Both the position numbers and the translations under genes were made by a program. Shown in pieces: positions 28,407-40,100 of a DNA stretch of 64,000 bases; position 1 is the stretch's first letter; the number at the start of each line of letters is the position of its first letter. The stretch is from Capniomyces stellatus (Eukaryota > Kickxellomycota > Harpellomycetes > Harpellales > Legeriomycetaceae). A model generated the notes under the pieces. The model searched no databases and was not told where the DNA came from. It was given only the letters and a program-made list of their open reading frames with translations. The stretch spans positions 267,453 through 331,452 of the forward strand of contig LUVW01000034.1 of the NCBI GenBank assembly GCA_001661515.1. The letters are read 5' to 3'.

Positions 28407-29182
28407 GGCCGATTGTTAGATTTTTCGGCACTGTCCAATTGACTGAGTACCTGATCTAAGATATAACACCAAATGTGTTATGTTAACTAATTAAAAATGA
28501 TCTACTATTGATCTTCTTCTCTTATATGTTTTGGACTTATTATAATTATAAAATAAACTACTTATAAAATAAAAGACACTGTTCAACCCAATGCCATAAA
28601 ACTAACTAATTAACTGAAAATATTAACTAAATATATAAAATAAAACTATAACAAAATAAATAATAAAATAAGTAAAATAATGTTATAATTATTGGGTTAA
28701 TGTTATGTAAAAACCCGTAGGATAAAACCATAACTATTAACCAACAACTTATAACATTTTCATGTTGTATTTACATACAACAATTGTTAGATATCGTATA
28801 AAAAATCACATAGTATAAAACACTTACAAAATGAACGATGAGTCGAGGGTTTCGCCCCTTGTGGTTTTTAATTGATTCGGAGCAAACTAGTAAGGTGCTC
28901 ATTGATATATATATTAAGTTATTATGTAAATTTAAGTGCAGCAAGGTTAACCAGGAATGATATACGAATACAAGGAAGTAACGAGGACTTGCATTGAAGT
29001 ATGGCGGTAGCCGTGTTAATACCAACGGTCAATATATTCTTTGTTTATTTGTCTATTAAGTTTATTTAGTTTATAAGTAAGAACTAGTGCGATATGAGCG
29101 AAAGAAGATAACAGGAAGTTATCTATAAAAAGGGACAGTCGAGGGATCAAAAGGAAATAATAAAAAAAAAAACGTATTGGAT
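28407..29182. other. Spacer between the two tRNA-Trp genes
   Basis: Very AT-rich. It contains several small hairpins (ATAACAC/GTGTTAT at 28463-28481, TGTTGTA/TACAACA at 28763-28782, AACCCAAT/ATTGGGTT at 28585-28698). No gene or recognisable transposon remains. It is the non-duplicated part between the two 88-bp identical segments. Confidence 0.55.
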
Positions 29183-29255
29183 TGGGACGTAAGCGACTTG
29201 AACGCTTAACCTTCCGCTTTGGAGACGGACGCGCTGCCAATTGCGCCAACACCCC
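29183..29255 (-). tRNA. tRNA-Trp (anticodon CCA), copy 2
   Basis: Identical over all 73 nt to the copy at 28334-28406 and in the same orientation, 849 bp away. The identity extends to 88 bp (29175-29262), including short flanks. The downstream poly-T terminator (A run at about 29162-29172 on the + strand) is present, so both copies look functional. Confidence 0.95.
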
Positions 29256-29990
29256 GGCCGATAATTTTTTTTATTTAAATGAATCAGATAGTTTTGTAAA
29301 TAGTTAAAAAAGAGGTATTTATTAAGCGAGTTGCCAAAGATAGAGTTTTTTTTCGGGGGGGTTGGAGCTTGAGGGAGAAACAGGTTTGATATTTCAACAA
29401 AGTTGGTGTGAACAGTTTTTGTGTTGTTTTCAATTTCTAGTTTCTGGGTATTGTGTTGGGATACTAGCTGGGGGTTGTATATTTGAAAGTTAAAGTTGGT
29501 GATGAGAGGCATCAATGCAAAAGATTGAAGAATTGTATTGGAGTGACAAGTAATGGTATGAAGGATATTTTTGGGATTGGTACTCGAGTTGGATCAAAAT
29601 TAAATACAATAAAAAGAAGTAAACCAAAAAGTAGGGTTTTAATAAGCCGGGGTTTCCCAATTTCAATTAAAATTTTAGATTGAAAGAGGAAGAAAAAGGT
29701 CGTGCTTGATATGTAGTTTGATAAAACAAAAAGAAAGGGAATGCCTTTATTGCTAAAGTGTAGTTTTTTTATAAATCACTTTGATGTAGCAGGGAAGGGG
29801 ATGGAAATGAGATTAATGTAAATTGTATGGTATGGGATGTAAGTAGAATGCAGAATAACAACACGAGATTATTGATCTTGATTGGAACAAAAAAAAAAAA
29901 AAAAAAAAAAAAAAAAGCAAAAGCAAATATAAAAACAAAAACAAAAACAAAATGATGATTCTAGAATGGAAATTGTGGATGGATTGGAGA
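29256..29990. other. Intergenic region, TAF2 3' flank
   Basis: No supported gene. It includes a 28-bp A homopolymer (29889-29916) followed by an ACAAAA repeat. The last part is the TAF2 3' UTR. Confidence 0.6.
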
Positions 29991-32900
29991 TTAGAGTAAA
30001 AGAGACCAGCCTTCCCTGTCAACAAGGTCGAGGAAATAAACCTCAAGGCTTTTGCCCCAATCAAAGACCCAAGAGTCGGGGGGGTTGAAGAGGAAGCAGT
30101 TGTTGAAGACCAATTGGATGTCGGAAAGAAAGTCGTTGATGGTTGGGTAGGTGGGGGGATTTGTAGTGAGGTTGGATTTGATAGTGCCAAAATCCATTGG
30201 GCGGGTGATTATGTCAAAGTAAGTGGGGATTCCAAGTTCGATTGGGTTGACGGGGGTTGAGAAGGGTTTGGCAAAGTGTTTTTTCATGATTTTGGAGAGC
30301 AATGATCTGGATTTCTTGAGGTTTTTAGAGTCCATGTGAACAGATATTTGTTGTTGGGGTTGCTGGGGTTGAGTGGCGGTTGTAAGCGAGGTTGCGTGGA
30401 TAGAGGAGGGGATAAGAGCTGGTTGTGAGAGGGGATTTGAGTCCTTTTCAACAACAATGTCGACATTGAGAGCTTCATCTTCACTGTCGACTTGTAGTTT
30501 TTGAGGGAGTTGGGATGTGTTTTTGTGGGTTGTAGTAGTGCCGATTTGGGGGTTGTTGAGGTGGGAGAGGTGTGGGAAGCTTTTAGCAAATAGGGAAAAG
30601 AACATTTGTTCGAAAGATCTTGCTTGTAAATAAACAAACGAGCCAGCGGGGTTGAAGAGGCAACAATTGTTGATGACCAACATGACATCAGAGTGGAACT
30701 TTTGAATGGAGATGTACTTGTTTTTAGAGACTTTGGAGGAAATGGTGCCCAGATCCATTGGGTGAGTAATCACGTTAAAGTAGTTGGGAACCTGTTGTTT
30801 TACGGGGTCAACTGGGTGCAAAAACTCGATTGCACTTGGGTGAGTGACCAGCTTCAAAACCAGTCTGTCCAAAGCCTTCTTTTCGAGATCAGACATTTTG
30901 ACAGGAGCAGGGGTGGTTGAAACGGAAACGGGAGTAGAAACAGGAACAGGAACAGGAACAGGAACAGGAACAGAAACGGAAGTGGGAGGTTTAGGGGATT
31001 TGATGCTTTTGCAGCCTTTGTCGGGGTGGTGGGATCCCGAGTGTTTGAGTCTGATTTTGCTAAGGATGATAGGTTTTCTTGCGGGAGGACTGGGTAAGTG
31101 AGTTGTGGAGATGGTAGTTGTTGGAGCAGAGTCAGGAATAAGTTTGGTTTTGGTTTTGATTTTGATTTTGGGAGCAGGTGTGGGGGCAGAAGGAGGGGTG
31201 GAAAGAGAAACAAGGGGATTGGCAGGATTGATGGAAGGAGATGGACTGGGCGGATGCGGTGATTTGGCAGCAGCGTTTTTAACTTTCAAGAGCTGGAGCA
31301 AGTACTGGACGTTTTTGATTCTGATAAAGAAATTAGGGGCGGGAACCAGAGCGACGGGCGTGGATGAGGGCAGTTTAAAAGTAGGAGTAGGGGTATCAAG
31401 AGCAAGAGAAGGATTGGGCAGGGAGAAGGACGAGGCAAACAAAGTCTTCAGATCAAGGCCGTAGTTGTAGACCAAGGAGCCAACGGGGTTGAAGAGAAAG
31501 CAGTTGTGGAGCATCAGGTCAACGTCAGCAACAAACTCAGCAAGTGAGGCGTAGGAGTTGAGGTCGATGTTGGCACGAATAGTAGACAGATCTATTGGGT
31601 GTTTGATTACGTCAAAGTATGTGGGACAGCCATCGGTTATTGGGTCGACTGGGAGCAGGAACGGAAGGGCAGATGGGTGTCTACTGAGTTTTTTCAAAGC
31701 CCTTTTGGCCAGTTTGGCGTCTTCAGGGGACAAACCAAAAGTTTTTAGTTTAGAAACTAGGTGTGGTTGGGCAGATAAATTGTCCCCACTCGACACCAGA
31801 TTTAGGGCTGGAGTTGGAGCTGAAGTTGGAGCTGGAGCTGGAACTGGGGCTGGGGCTGGGGCTGGGGCTGGAATTGAGGCTGGGCTGAGACCAGAACTGT
31901 CAACATCGACATCATCACTGTACGCAGTGCTTTCAATAGACAGGTTATGTTTGTGTTTATGTTTGCGATGTTGAGAATGTTTTTGTTTGAGTTTGAGTTT
32001 GATAGTTGGAGTTGGAATGAGGATGGGAGCGGGAGTGGGCGGGGGTTTGGCAGTTTCTAGGTAGGGTTTAGCGGGCAAAACAACCTCGACTCTACTTGAA
32101 GAAGCAGCAATACGACTAGACAACGGAATTTCCGACACCAGATCAATGCTGGTTGGAGACAATGCCCCAGAATCAGGAATAACTGAGCCGACAAGTGGAG
32201 TGTTGGGCAGCGATGACAAGTTGTTTGGATTCACAAGACTTGCAGGACCATTTGCGCCAACTTTGATCTTGAGTTTCTTGGGCACGTTGGATGTTGCTGT
32301 GCCTGTCGCACTGGTCCTATTGTATACGCTGGTGGTGGACTGAGACGTTGAGTCGGGAGCGGCCAGTTGGTGGTAGAAGTTGTTTGTAGAGTAGAGCAGC
32401 TCAATCAGACGCGTATGGATCTGCCTAGTGTGGTGCGGTTTTGACGACTCGTTGACGGAACAATTGAGCAGAACCGCAATATCATTATGGTTTCCAAACG
32501 CCGCAATCAACTTGTTTAGCCCATTAATTGAACCCTCAATCCCCTTGCTCCTCCCCCGCCCACGCTTACTGCTGCTACTGCTGCCAGTAAAAGTGCTCGA
32601 CAGAATCTGGAACTTTAGCATGTACATCTCAAACAGCGCCTGACTAGTAAATGCAGACACTTGGTAGTCAGTGTCGGCTGTCGCTATTGCAAACAAGTAC
32701 CTATTCGCGTCAACAAACAACTCGTCATAGCTCATCACCAGCATGTTGATCGCTGCCAACCGCACGTCAACGTAGTTGCAGCCCATCGACATTGCTAATG
32801 GCAGCCGCACATCAATAACACGCACCTTGTCCTGCACCAACGACAGCTTAGTCAGTGAATTCAGCGCTGCCACCGTAATCACGTTCTGGTACGTCGGAAC

Positions 32901-35900
32901 CAGCGCGTCCAGCCTACGCAGCCGCTCTATCTCAGCCACCGCCACACGCAGCTCAGCAATTGCAGCACCCGGGTCGCGGCCCTTCTCGACCGTGGCCAGA
33001 ACAGACTTGGCTACGGTATTGGCCAGATTGGTCACCAGGCTGGCCAGGTAGAAACAATCGTTGTACATATTCTCGCCATTGTCATTGTACCTAAGTGCGT
33101 TGTACACTATGTTGCGCACGCTTGCGGGAATCTCGCCAAACTCGCCCACTACATTGGCCAGTGCTCCCATAATGGCCTTGAGCGTAAAGTACTCGCTAAA
33201 GTTGCCAAAATTGTTCTTCTTTGGGATGCGCGGCACGTCAATATCTTCGTCGTCACCGTTGCTGCCAGCACTCGCTGGTGTCTCGGGCGGCATGCAAAAC
33301 CGGTTCTTGTATATCTTGACCAGGTGGTACAGCCCCACCCACCCCAGATCCGCCAGCGCCAGCTTGGACAGCGCAAACGCCGCCTCGGCACGCACGCGGT
33401 AGTACACTCGGCTGTCCATCACTGTTCGCATCAGTGTTGTGCTGGCCGCGCTTGACGGCAGATTTGCAAGTGCCTCAACGCTCTCGATCTGCGCCACCAC
33501 GTCACGGTCCTTCTGCAGCTGTGCAGCCCACATGTAGTCTGGCTGCTCAAAGTGGATCACGCACGCCCACTCCATGTCGCTGTCCATCCGGATCCACTCA
33601 AACGTCGAACTTAATAAACTCTCCTCGTCGTCCTCCCCCCACTCCACCACACGCCAGTTCCGCTTCTCCTCCTCATTTTCTGCTCCAAACAACGCTATGT
33701 TGCTGTACACCTCATCATCCTCGTCATTCTGTGTCCCCATCAACTCTGCGTTTGCCGTCAGCTCCTCCGCCGCTGCCGCCATCTGCCTCAGGTGGAACCG
33801 CTTTGTCGACCGCCGGATTCTCTTGTACTTTGTGTTGAACTGCACCTCAAACTTCTGCTGCCCCTGCTTGATGTCCAGCACGTGCTCGTACGGCGTCCCA
33901 TCTGCCTCCCGCACCCGCGCCGTCATTTGCCCCGTAAACACCTGCTCCCTCGAGTACCCCGCCCTCGCAAACTTGTTCGTCGACTCCTGAATCATCGTCA
34001 GCTCCACCACCAGCTTCTTCCTGTTGAACGCGTAGCTGAACCGGAACACCGGACACCCCGTCCCAAATATCCACTGGTCCGCAAAGTCCTTCAGTTCCGT
34101 CCCGCTCACCTTCCTACACAGCCGAAGAAACGCACTTGTAGACAACGAGTTGCTCGCCCCCAATTCTCCCCCCATTGCCGCCACCAACAACCTCGGCACC
34201 ACCCTCATCAGCCCCAACGACGCCCCCCGCTTAATCATCCTCTTGTCCAGCATATACAACACTATTGGCGACTTTAACCCCATGAAACTCATCTCGTCCA
34301 TATCCAACACACACGGCTGGTCTATATAACTAATCGGCTTTTGGTTTATATCCGCATGGCACAACCGAACCAAATCCTATAACCACCAATCAATTCAATC
34401 CATTTTACATACTAACCAATCAAATCAATCCATTCTATATATTACCCAATCAATTCAACCCTAACTATACATCCACCTCAGTTACCTTCTTCAACCGGTA
34501 ATAATACTCGTTGTTCCCCAAATTCCGCTTCAGAAACAAACTGCTTGCAAAGCTCGCCAAACCAACAACCAGCCACTGATCCGACCACTTTTCTGGAACT
34601 ATGTACACACCAAACCACTGTGTCGCAACCGCAAGACTTAGGTCGAGCCTCGTTTGGTAAACCGGCTCTATTATGTTTTTTGGGTGTAGGTACCTTGTGC
34701 TCACCAACGTTATTGACGCACCTGAAATTATGTCTGTTTTTAGCCCATCGATAAAGACTACTTTGTATGTTGTAAATGGGTATGACCCAAGTACCTGTGC
34801 CAGGTATATCAGCTCTTCTGGAATAAATCCCATTGACTCTAGTACATCTTCCTCTTCAAACCCACTTATTGCAAACCCAAATATCCCTCCAATCGCCTCC
34901 AGAATCGCCTCCTGCGCCTCCATGCTTGCCCCCTCGCCTCCCTCATTCCCCATATTACCACCTTTCTCCCTTTCTCTTTCTCTTTCTCTTTCCTTTTCTT
35001 CATCTTTTATCTTTTCTCCTTCTCCATTCTCTTCCTCGTTATCTACAATCTCTCCATCACTAAACAAACTCTCCACATTTGTCTCATCAATTCCGTTCTC
35101 CTCCTCATCTTCACCATCATCCTCCTCCCCATCCTCCTTATCCCCCTCCCTCTCTACTCCTCTCTCTCCTAACACTGTTTTTTTATTACTTTCCTTTTCT
35201 TCCCGTTCCTTTTCTTCTCGCTCTTTCTTTGCCTCAATATCTCTTACACTTGCTCGATACTGCCCCCAAACACTTGACTCTCCATCAACTCTAACACTGC
35301 TATTAAACGCCCCTATTGCAAACACAATCCCGCTTGCTGGCGTTGCAACCGACAACACATAATTGTATATCTTCTTTCCCTTGTCTTTTGGATGCAAACA
35401 CTGCCCAACCAACTCGCCTCCCGATACCACAACAACATTGTGTCTCTCTCCCACTTCCTGCATACTTTTGCTAAAGTGCGTTGGAACTACAAACCTGAGA
35501 TCCCACGTCATCCTTGACGAAAACTCATCACTACAAGGAAGCCACCTTCTCGCAAACCCTGGCCGCGCATTTGACTCTGTATACACCATTGGCACTTTCT
35601 ATTTCCCATCCCCCCCCCCCCCNNNNNNNNNNNNNNNNNNNNNCCCCCCCCCCCCCAATTCTTTTATTATTTATCAATCTACTAATCTCTGCTTTATTTT
35701 TTTTTTTTTGTATTTTTTTTATTTATTTATTTCCAAACTTACATTTTGTGTCTCCATTTCATCTACAAATATCAGTCCTGATACCGGCTGCTTTACGTGA
35801 AACCAGATCCGAATCTTTAGTATCTGGAAACTATCGTTTTTCGTTTCCTCGCCATCTTCCTTTACCTCGCTCGCTTCCAATTCCTATTATTTATTTATTT

Positions 35901-36452
35901 CAATTTCTTAATTTACTCTTCAATTCCTTCATTTACTATCATTAATTACTTTGAATTCCTACATTTACTTATTTCATTTACTATTCAACTTACTATTTTG
36001 ATTTGTTCGGGAATTTCAATCTCAAACTCTGTTGATTTCGATAAATCATATCTCCCTCCCAGTCGACATTGTATCTCTTGTTTGCTCAGATTCGCTACGC
36101 CTCTGATATATTTACTTTCTACCCCATTTATCGTTACTCTACTGACGACTACAACCCAAATAAACATCCCATACGCTTTTAATACTACACAAACCTCCTC
36201 AACAGTAACATTAACAGCATACAACAACTCCTTATTTACTAACCAAATCAATATCACTCTACTTGTATGTATATATAACTTACCAGGTCGTTCGCAATTC
36301 AAATGGATATATCGCAACTGCTCTGTTTTCGGTTCTAACAGAATCTCTGTAACTCCAAACACGCTTTTTTCTTTAAAATCAAACTCTAGACTAACTGTCT
36401 GATGCTTAATCGTAAACAACTTCATTTCTTCTCCTTCCTTTCCCCTTGCCAA
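29991..36452 (-). CDS. TAF2: TFIID subunit TAF2 with three C-terminal bromodomains
   Basis: Minus exons 36452-36284, 36148-35994, 35883-35743, 35598-34486 and 34376-29991 join in frame to about 1987 aa. The N-terminal half is the M1-aminopeptidase-like TAF2 fold (HQTVSLEFDFKEKSVFG; SNARPGFARRWLPCSDE), catalytically dead in this family, with an acidic Glu/Arg/Lys insert (about residues 285-395). TAF2 HEAT-like repeats follow (FEQPDYMWAAQLQKDRDVVAQIES). Pro/Ala-rich linkers then separate three bromodomains, about residues 1415-1510, 1690-1790 and 1885-1980. Each keeps the acetyl-lysine-binding Asn in an NC(F/C)LFNP motif. TAF2 binds the Initiator element within TFIID; the bromodomains should add acetyl-histone reading. 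A 21-N gap lies in intron 3 only. ATGs at 36452 and 36425 are both possible starts. Confidence 0.95.
35623..35643. other. Assembly gap (21 N) in a C homopolymer, TAF2 intron 3
   Basis: N run flanked by C runs. The adjoining exons are intact and in phase, so the gap does not affect the TAF2 protein model. Confidence 0.98.
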
Positions 36453-37129
36453 TCCTTTCCTTGCTTATCTTTAGTTTATTAAAGTACACTCTCTGTTTGT
36501 TGTATATATATATATTTTTTTATTTTCCTCCTTTGCCTTTTTTTTTTCTATCTTTAATCTTTCTCGATTTTTGTTGCTTTACGAGTTTTTCTTTATTTTT
36601 ATTTTCACTTTTACTTTGTTTTTTGCTAAATCAACCAAAACCCACACTGTGTTTCTTGACTCATTCACCGCTATTTTCTTTATTCCCTTTTTATTATACC
36701 TCTATAGTTCAATCTCTGCTTCGAATCGCCCTTCAAAAATTTCCGAATCTATAACCAAATAGTCTTGAAAACAAAAACAAAAACAAAAAAAAAAAAAAGC
36801 TCATTCCACACTTTTGGTGTATTATATTTTGTTCAGTAAACAAAAGTATTTAATAAATCCAATTCTCAACTCTATTTTCATTGCTTTATATTTAAAAAAG
36901 GAAGGAAAAAAAAACTAGTATCAATTCAAAATTTTCAATTAATTGGACAATTTAACTGGCCAACCCCATTTCCCATTCTCGTGTTTTTTTTTTCTTTCTT
37001 ATTTTCATTTTCTTATTTTTATTTTCAACACAAGTTAATAATTATTATGAAATGACACTACTAAATCAACAAGGCTAACAAACAAACGATATATATAAAC
37101 AAGATATAAAAAAATAAATTAAAACTGAT
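36453..37129. other. Region between VPS8 and TAF2
   Basis: The first part is pyrimidine-rich on the + strand, the purine-rich leader of the minus-strand TAF2. The rest is the VPS8 3' flank with A and T runs. No gene seen. Confidence 0.65.
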
Positions 37130-40100
37130 TTATCGAGGACAACTTGGGCACCTGAAATCACCCAGCTCCAAAGTAACCTTCCCAATTACCGCGCCTGAAC
37201 CAAAGCTTTTAGACTTGACCAAATTGCTCAATAAACACGACTTGTGCACCCCATGGCCACAAGCAAACAACACACAATTCTTGTTCAAATCAGAAACACG
37301 CTTGCTCCTCAGTCTCCTGTCCACAGCAGACCTGAACTCTGCTGTCTGTTCTGTTTGGCTGCTAATCGCCAACTCCCACAGCCTGTCGCATTTGTCCATA
37401 CGAACCTGCCTTACCACCGCCACACTCGCCGCACTGCCAGGATCTGAGGTTAAACCCCCAACACCAACACCAACACCACCACCACCCGCCAACCCCGCAT
37501 TCGAACTGCTGACATTTCTGCCCTTGTTTCTACCCGCCAACGGAACCAACTCAACACAGCTTCTTGCCCCCTTTTGCCCAGAATCCTTTCCCAGTCCGCC
37601 GCTGGTTGGCACCAGGTAGTCGATGTCCTGATACTTTTGGTAGACACCCAACATTCTGGAGAACATCTCCACGGCGTTTAATCTCCGATCGTCCACCATC
37701 AGCACCTGGTTGCAAACCAAACAGCAGTACGAGTCCTTGCTCACCCAATCAGCGCTGATCGTTTGAACGTTTGGGTTAAACACACTGTCCACAGCCACCC
37801 CTGAACTCACAAACGGATTCTTTGTCAGCTTGGGACTGAAACTCCACCCCTTTCTGGCAAACAGCGTGTACTTTGCCACATTTGTAAACAGGTCAGAGTT
37901 CAGCATAACTGAAACAAACTCTACCAGGCTGTACTTGCTGCTGAAAATACTGAAACTTGTCTCTATCAAAAACAACTCGCTGCTCATTCTTGTCTCCGAG
38001 CCCATTTCTACCCCCTTGCTCATCCTCCTCTTTGTCTTTGTCACCGTTTCTGCCACCGCGTTTATTATCCTCAGCAGCTCAAACTCAAGCCGTGGATTCA
38101 CTATCAACGACTGGATCAACGCGTCCATTATTGTGTTCACATACCCTGCCATCATTTTGCTGAACTGCTCATTTTCTACATCCATTTCTTTCTCTCCGCC
38201 CTTCATAGGCTCAGCCGTTTTGCTCTTTGCCCTGTCAATCAACTCGACAAAAAATGATATCAGTTTTACCCACAACATTTCTATTTGCTTGCCCTCAATC
38301 TCATCCATCAACCCCACTGCACCATCACTACTTTTCTTTACTATTTTCTTTTTGCTGCTCTTACCATCCCCAACACTTGCATTTCCACTCTCAATATCTT
38401 CCTTTTCTTCCTTTTCTCCTCTTTCTTCTTTCCAAGCTTTATTCCTTCCTTGTGCTCCTGCTGATTCCAAATAATTCTTTGTTGATAGACTCAATACACC
38501 CAAACACCCGCTTACCAGTGCCCCCAAATCTGCCCTATAATCACTCTCACAGTCGTTGCCATGTCTATTTGCACCACTATTTTCGTTTTCTGAATTGCTA
38601 CCCAACAAAATCTCGTCAATCTGGCTGGTTATTTGGTCCAAGTACACAAACAATGCTCGGTTGTAGTATTTTTTGTCCATAAACAGCCAGACCAGGGCGT
38701 CATACACATTGTGTTCTGAGCAAATGTTTTTGATTTGCTCAAAATCAATGCCATATTCCAGTTCAACAATCTTCTGGATGTATCCCAGTGTCAACTCTGG
38801 AATAAACCGGGCTATCATTTTGGTATACTTGTAAATTATCTGCTTGATTTCAAACTTGGAAATCGATGACGTCACCTTGCTCAAAAACAGCTGGTTTGAC
38901 AACCTTATTATTCTCTCTGAACTCATTGGTCCTGTTTTATAAACCAGAATGTTTTCCTTTGTTGGCTCCAATAACTCCTCCATCTGGCTGCTGCCACCAC
39001 CAATTGCCTCATTTTGTGAATTCAGTTGGCTGGCGTCTGTTTTTGTCCTCACAGAAACACGGTTGGAACTAAGACGTCTCCTGGTTGTGCCTCTACCTTT
39101 GGCGTAATTCATGCTCCTGTTTATGCTCTTGCTCTTGGTATCGTCAATCCCGCTGATAATCTCGTTTTTCAGCGCATCGAAGCTAAAGTACCCATCTCTG
39201 GAATACTGGCTTTGAACAACCAGCAGCTCCTTTGGATCCAGAACCGCCATGTGGTACAGCAAAACGACCAAGTCCAGGTCCAAGTCCATCTCGGGCTGTT
39301 TGGTCCTGTCGGTATCCTTGTTCAGCTGGTTGACAACGTGGATATGGTCAAACTCAAACAGTCCGTCTTCCACCAACAGCGCAAAGCTCAGCGGGTCAAT
39401 CACCACAAAGCTCTTGATGTTGTCCAAGACAAACCTGCTAAACGCTGCCAGTTTGTCCTCCGTGTAGCTCTGCCTCAGCGCCACACTTCCTAAAGTCTTT
39501 CTGATGACCCCAAACACCCTGAATCTCCGCTCGCGGTTGTACTTGTTGACTTCATCCGAACTCTCCTCATAATCCTCCAAGTATGTCTGAATGGCCCCCT
39601 CGAAATTCCCAGTCGACATGTAAATGGCCTCGACTATCCGGTAGAACCGTTTTTCGTTGATCAACGCAACCAGCCCAATGACCTCGTTGATGGAGGTGAT
39701 TGTCAGCAACATCTCCAACGCGTTTTCCGACTCTATATGCGTGCCAACAGTCCTGTTTTCCACAATTGTCCGAATCAGCTCCACACACGTGCCTTCTTTC
39801 AGGTAAACCAGCGGGTGGTTTTTTACATACAGCCTAGCCACGGTACAGCCCAGCAAACACACTCTTTCTTTGCCCATCATCAACGCGTCATTACCACCAC
39901 CATTACCTCGATTAGCTTCATTTACAAACCATAGTAACACCTCGCTCGCAGCCTGCACAACCGACTTTACCGAACTTGCTATTCTCAAAGCCCGCTCGGA
40001 TCTGTGGCCCAAAACACCACTTGGACTCGCAGCTGTAGCAACCACACCTGTATCTGAATATGTGCCTGTGTATGTGCTGTGGGCCAAACTAGAAGCAAAG

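Noticed and set aside
33434..34277. Several overlapping + strand frames opposite TAF2 and VPS8
   Set aside because: Antisense shadows of conserved TAF2 and VPS8 coding sequence; low-complexity Pro/Arg/Ser products with no domains.
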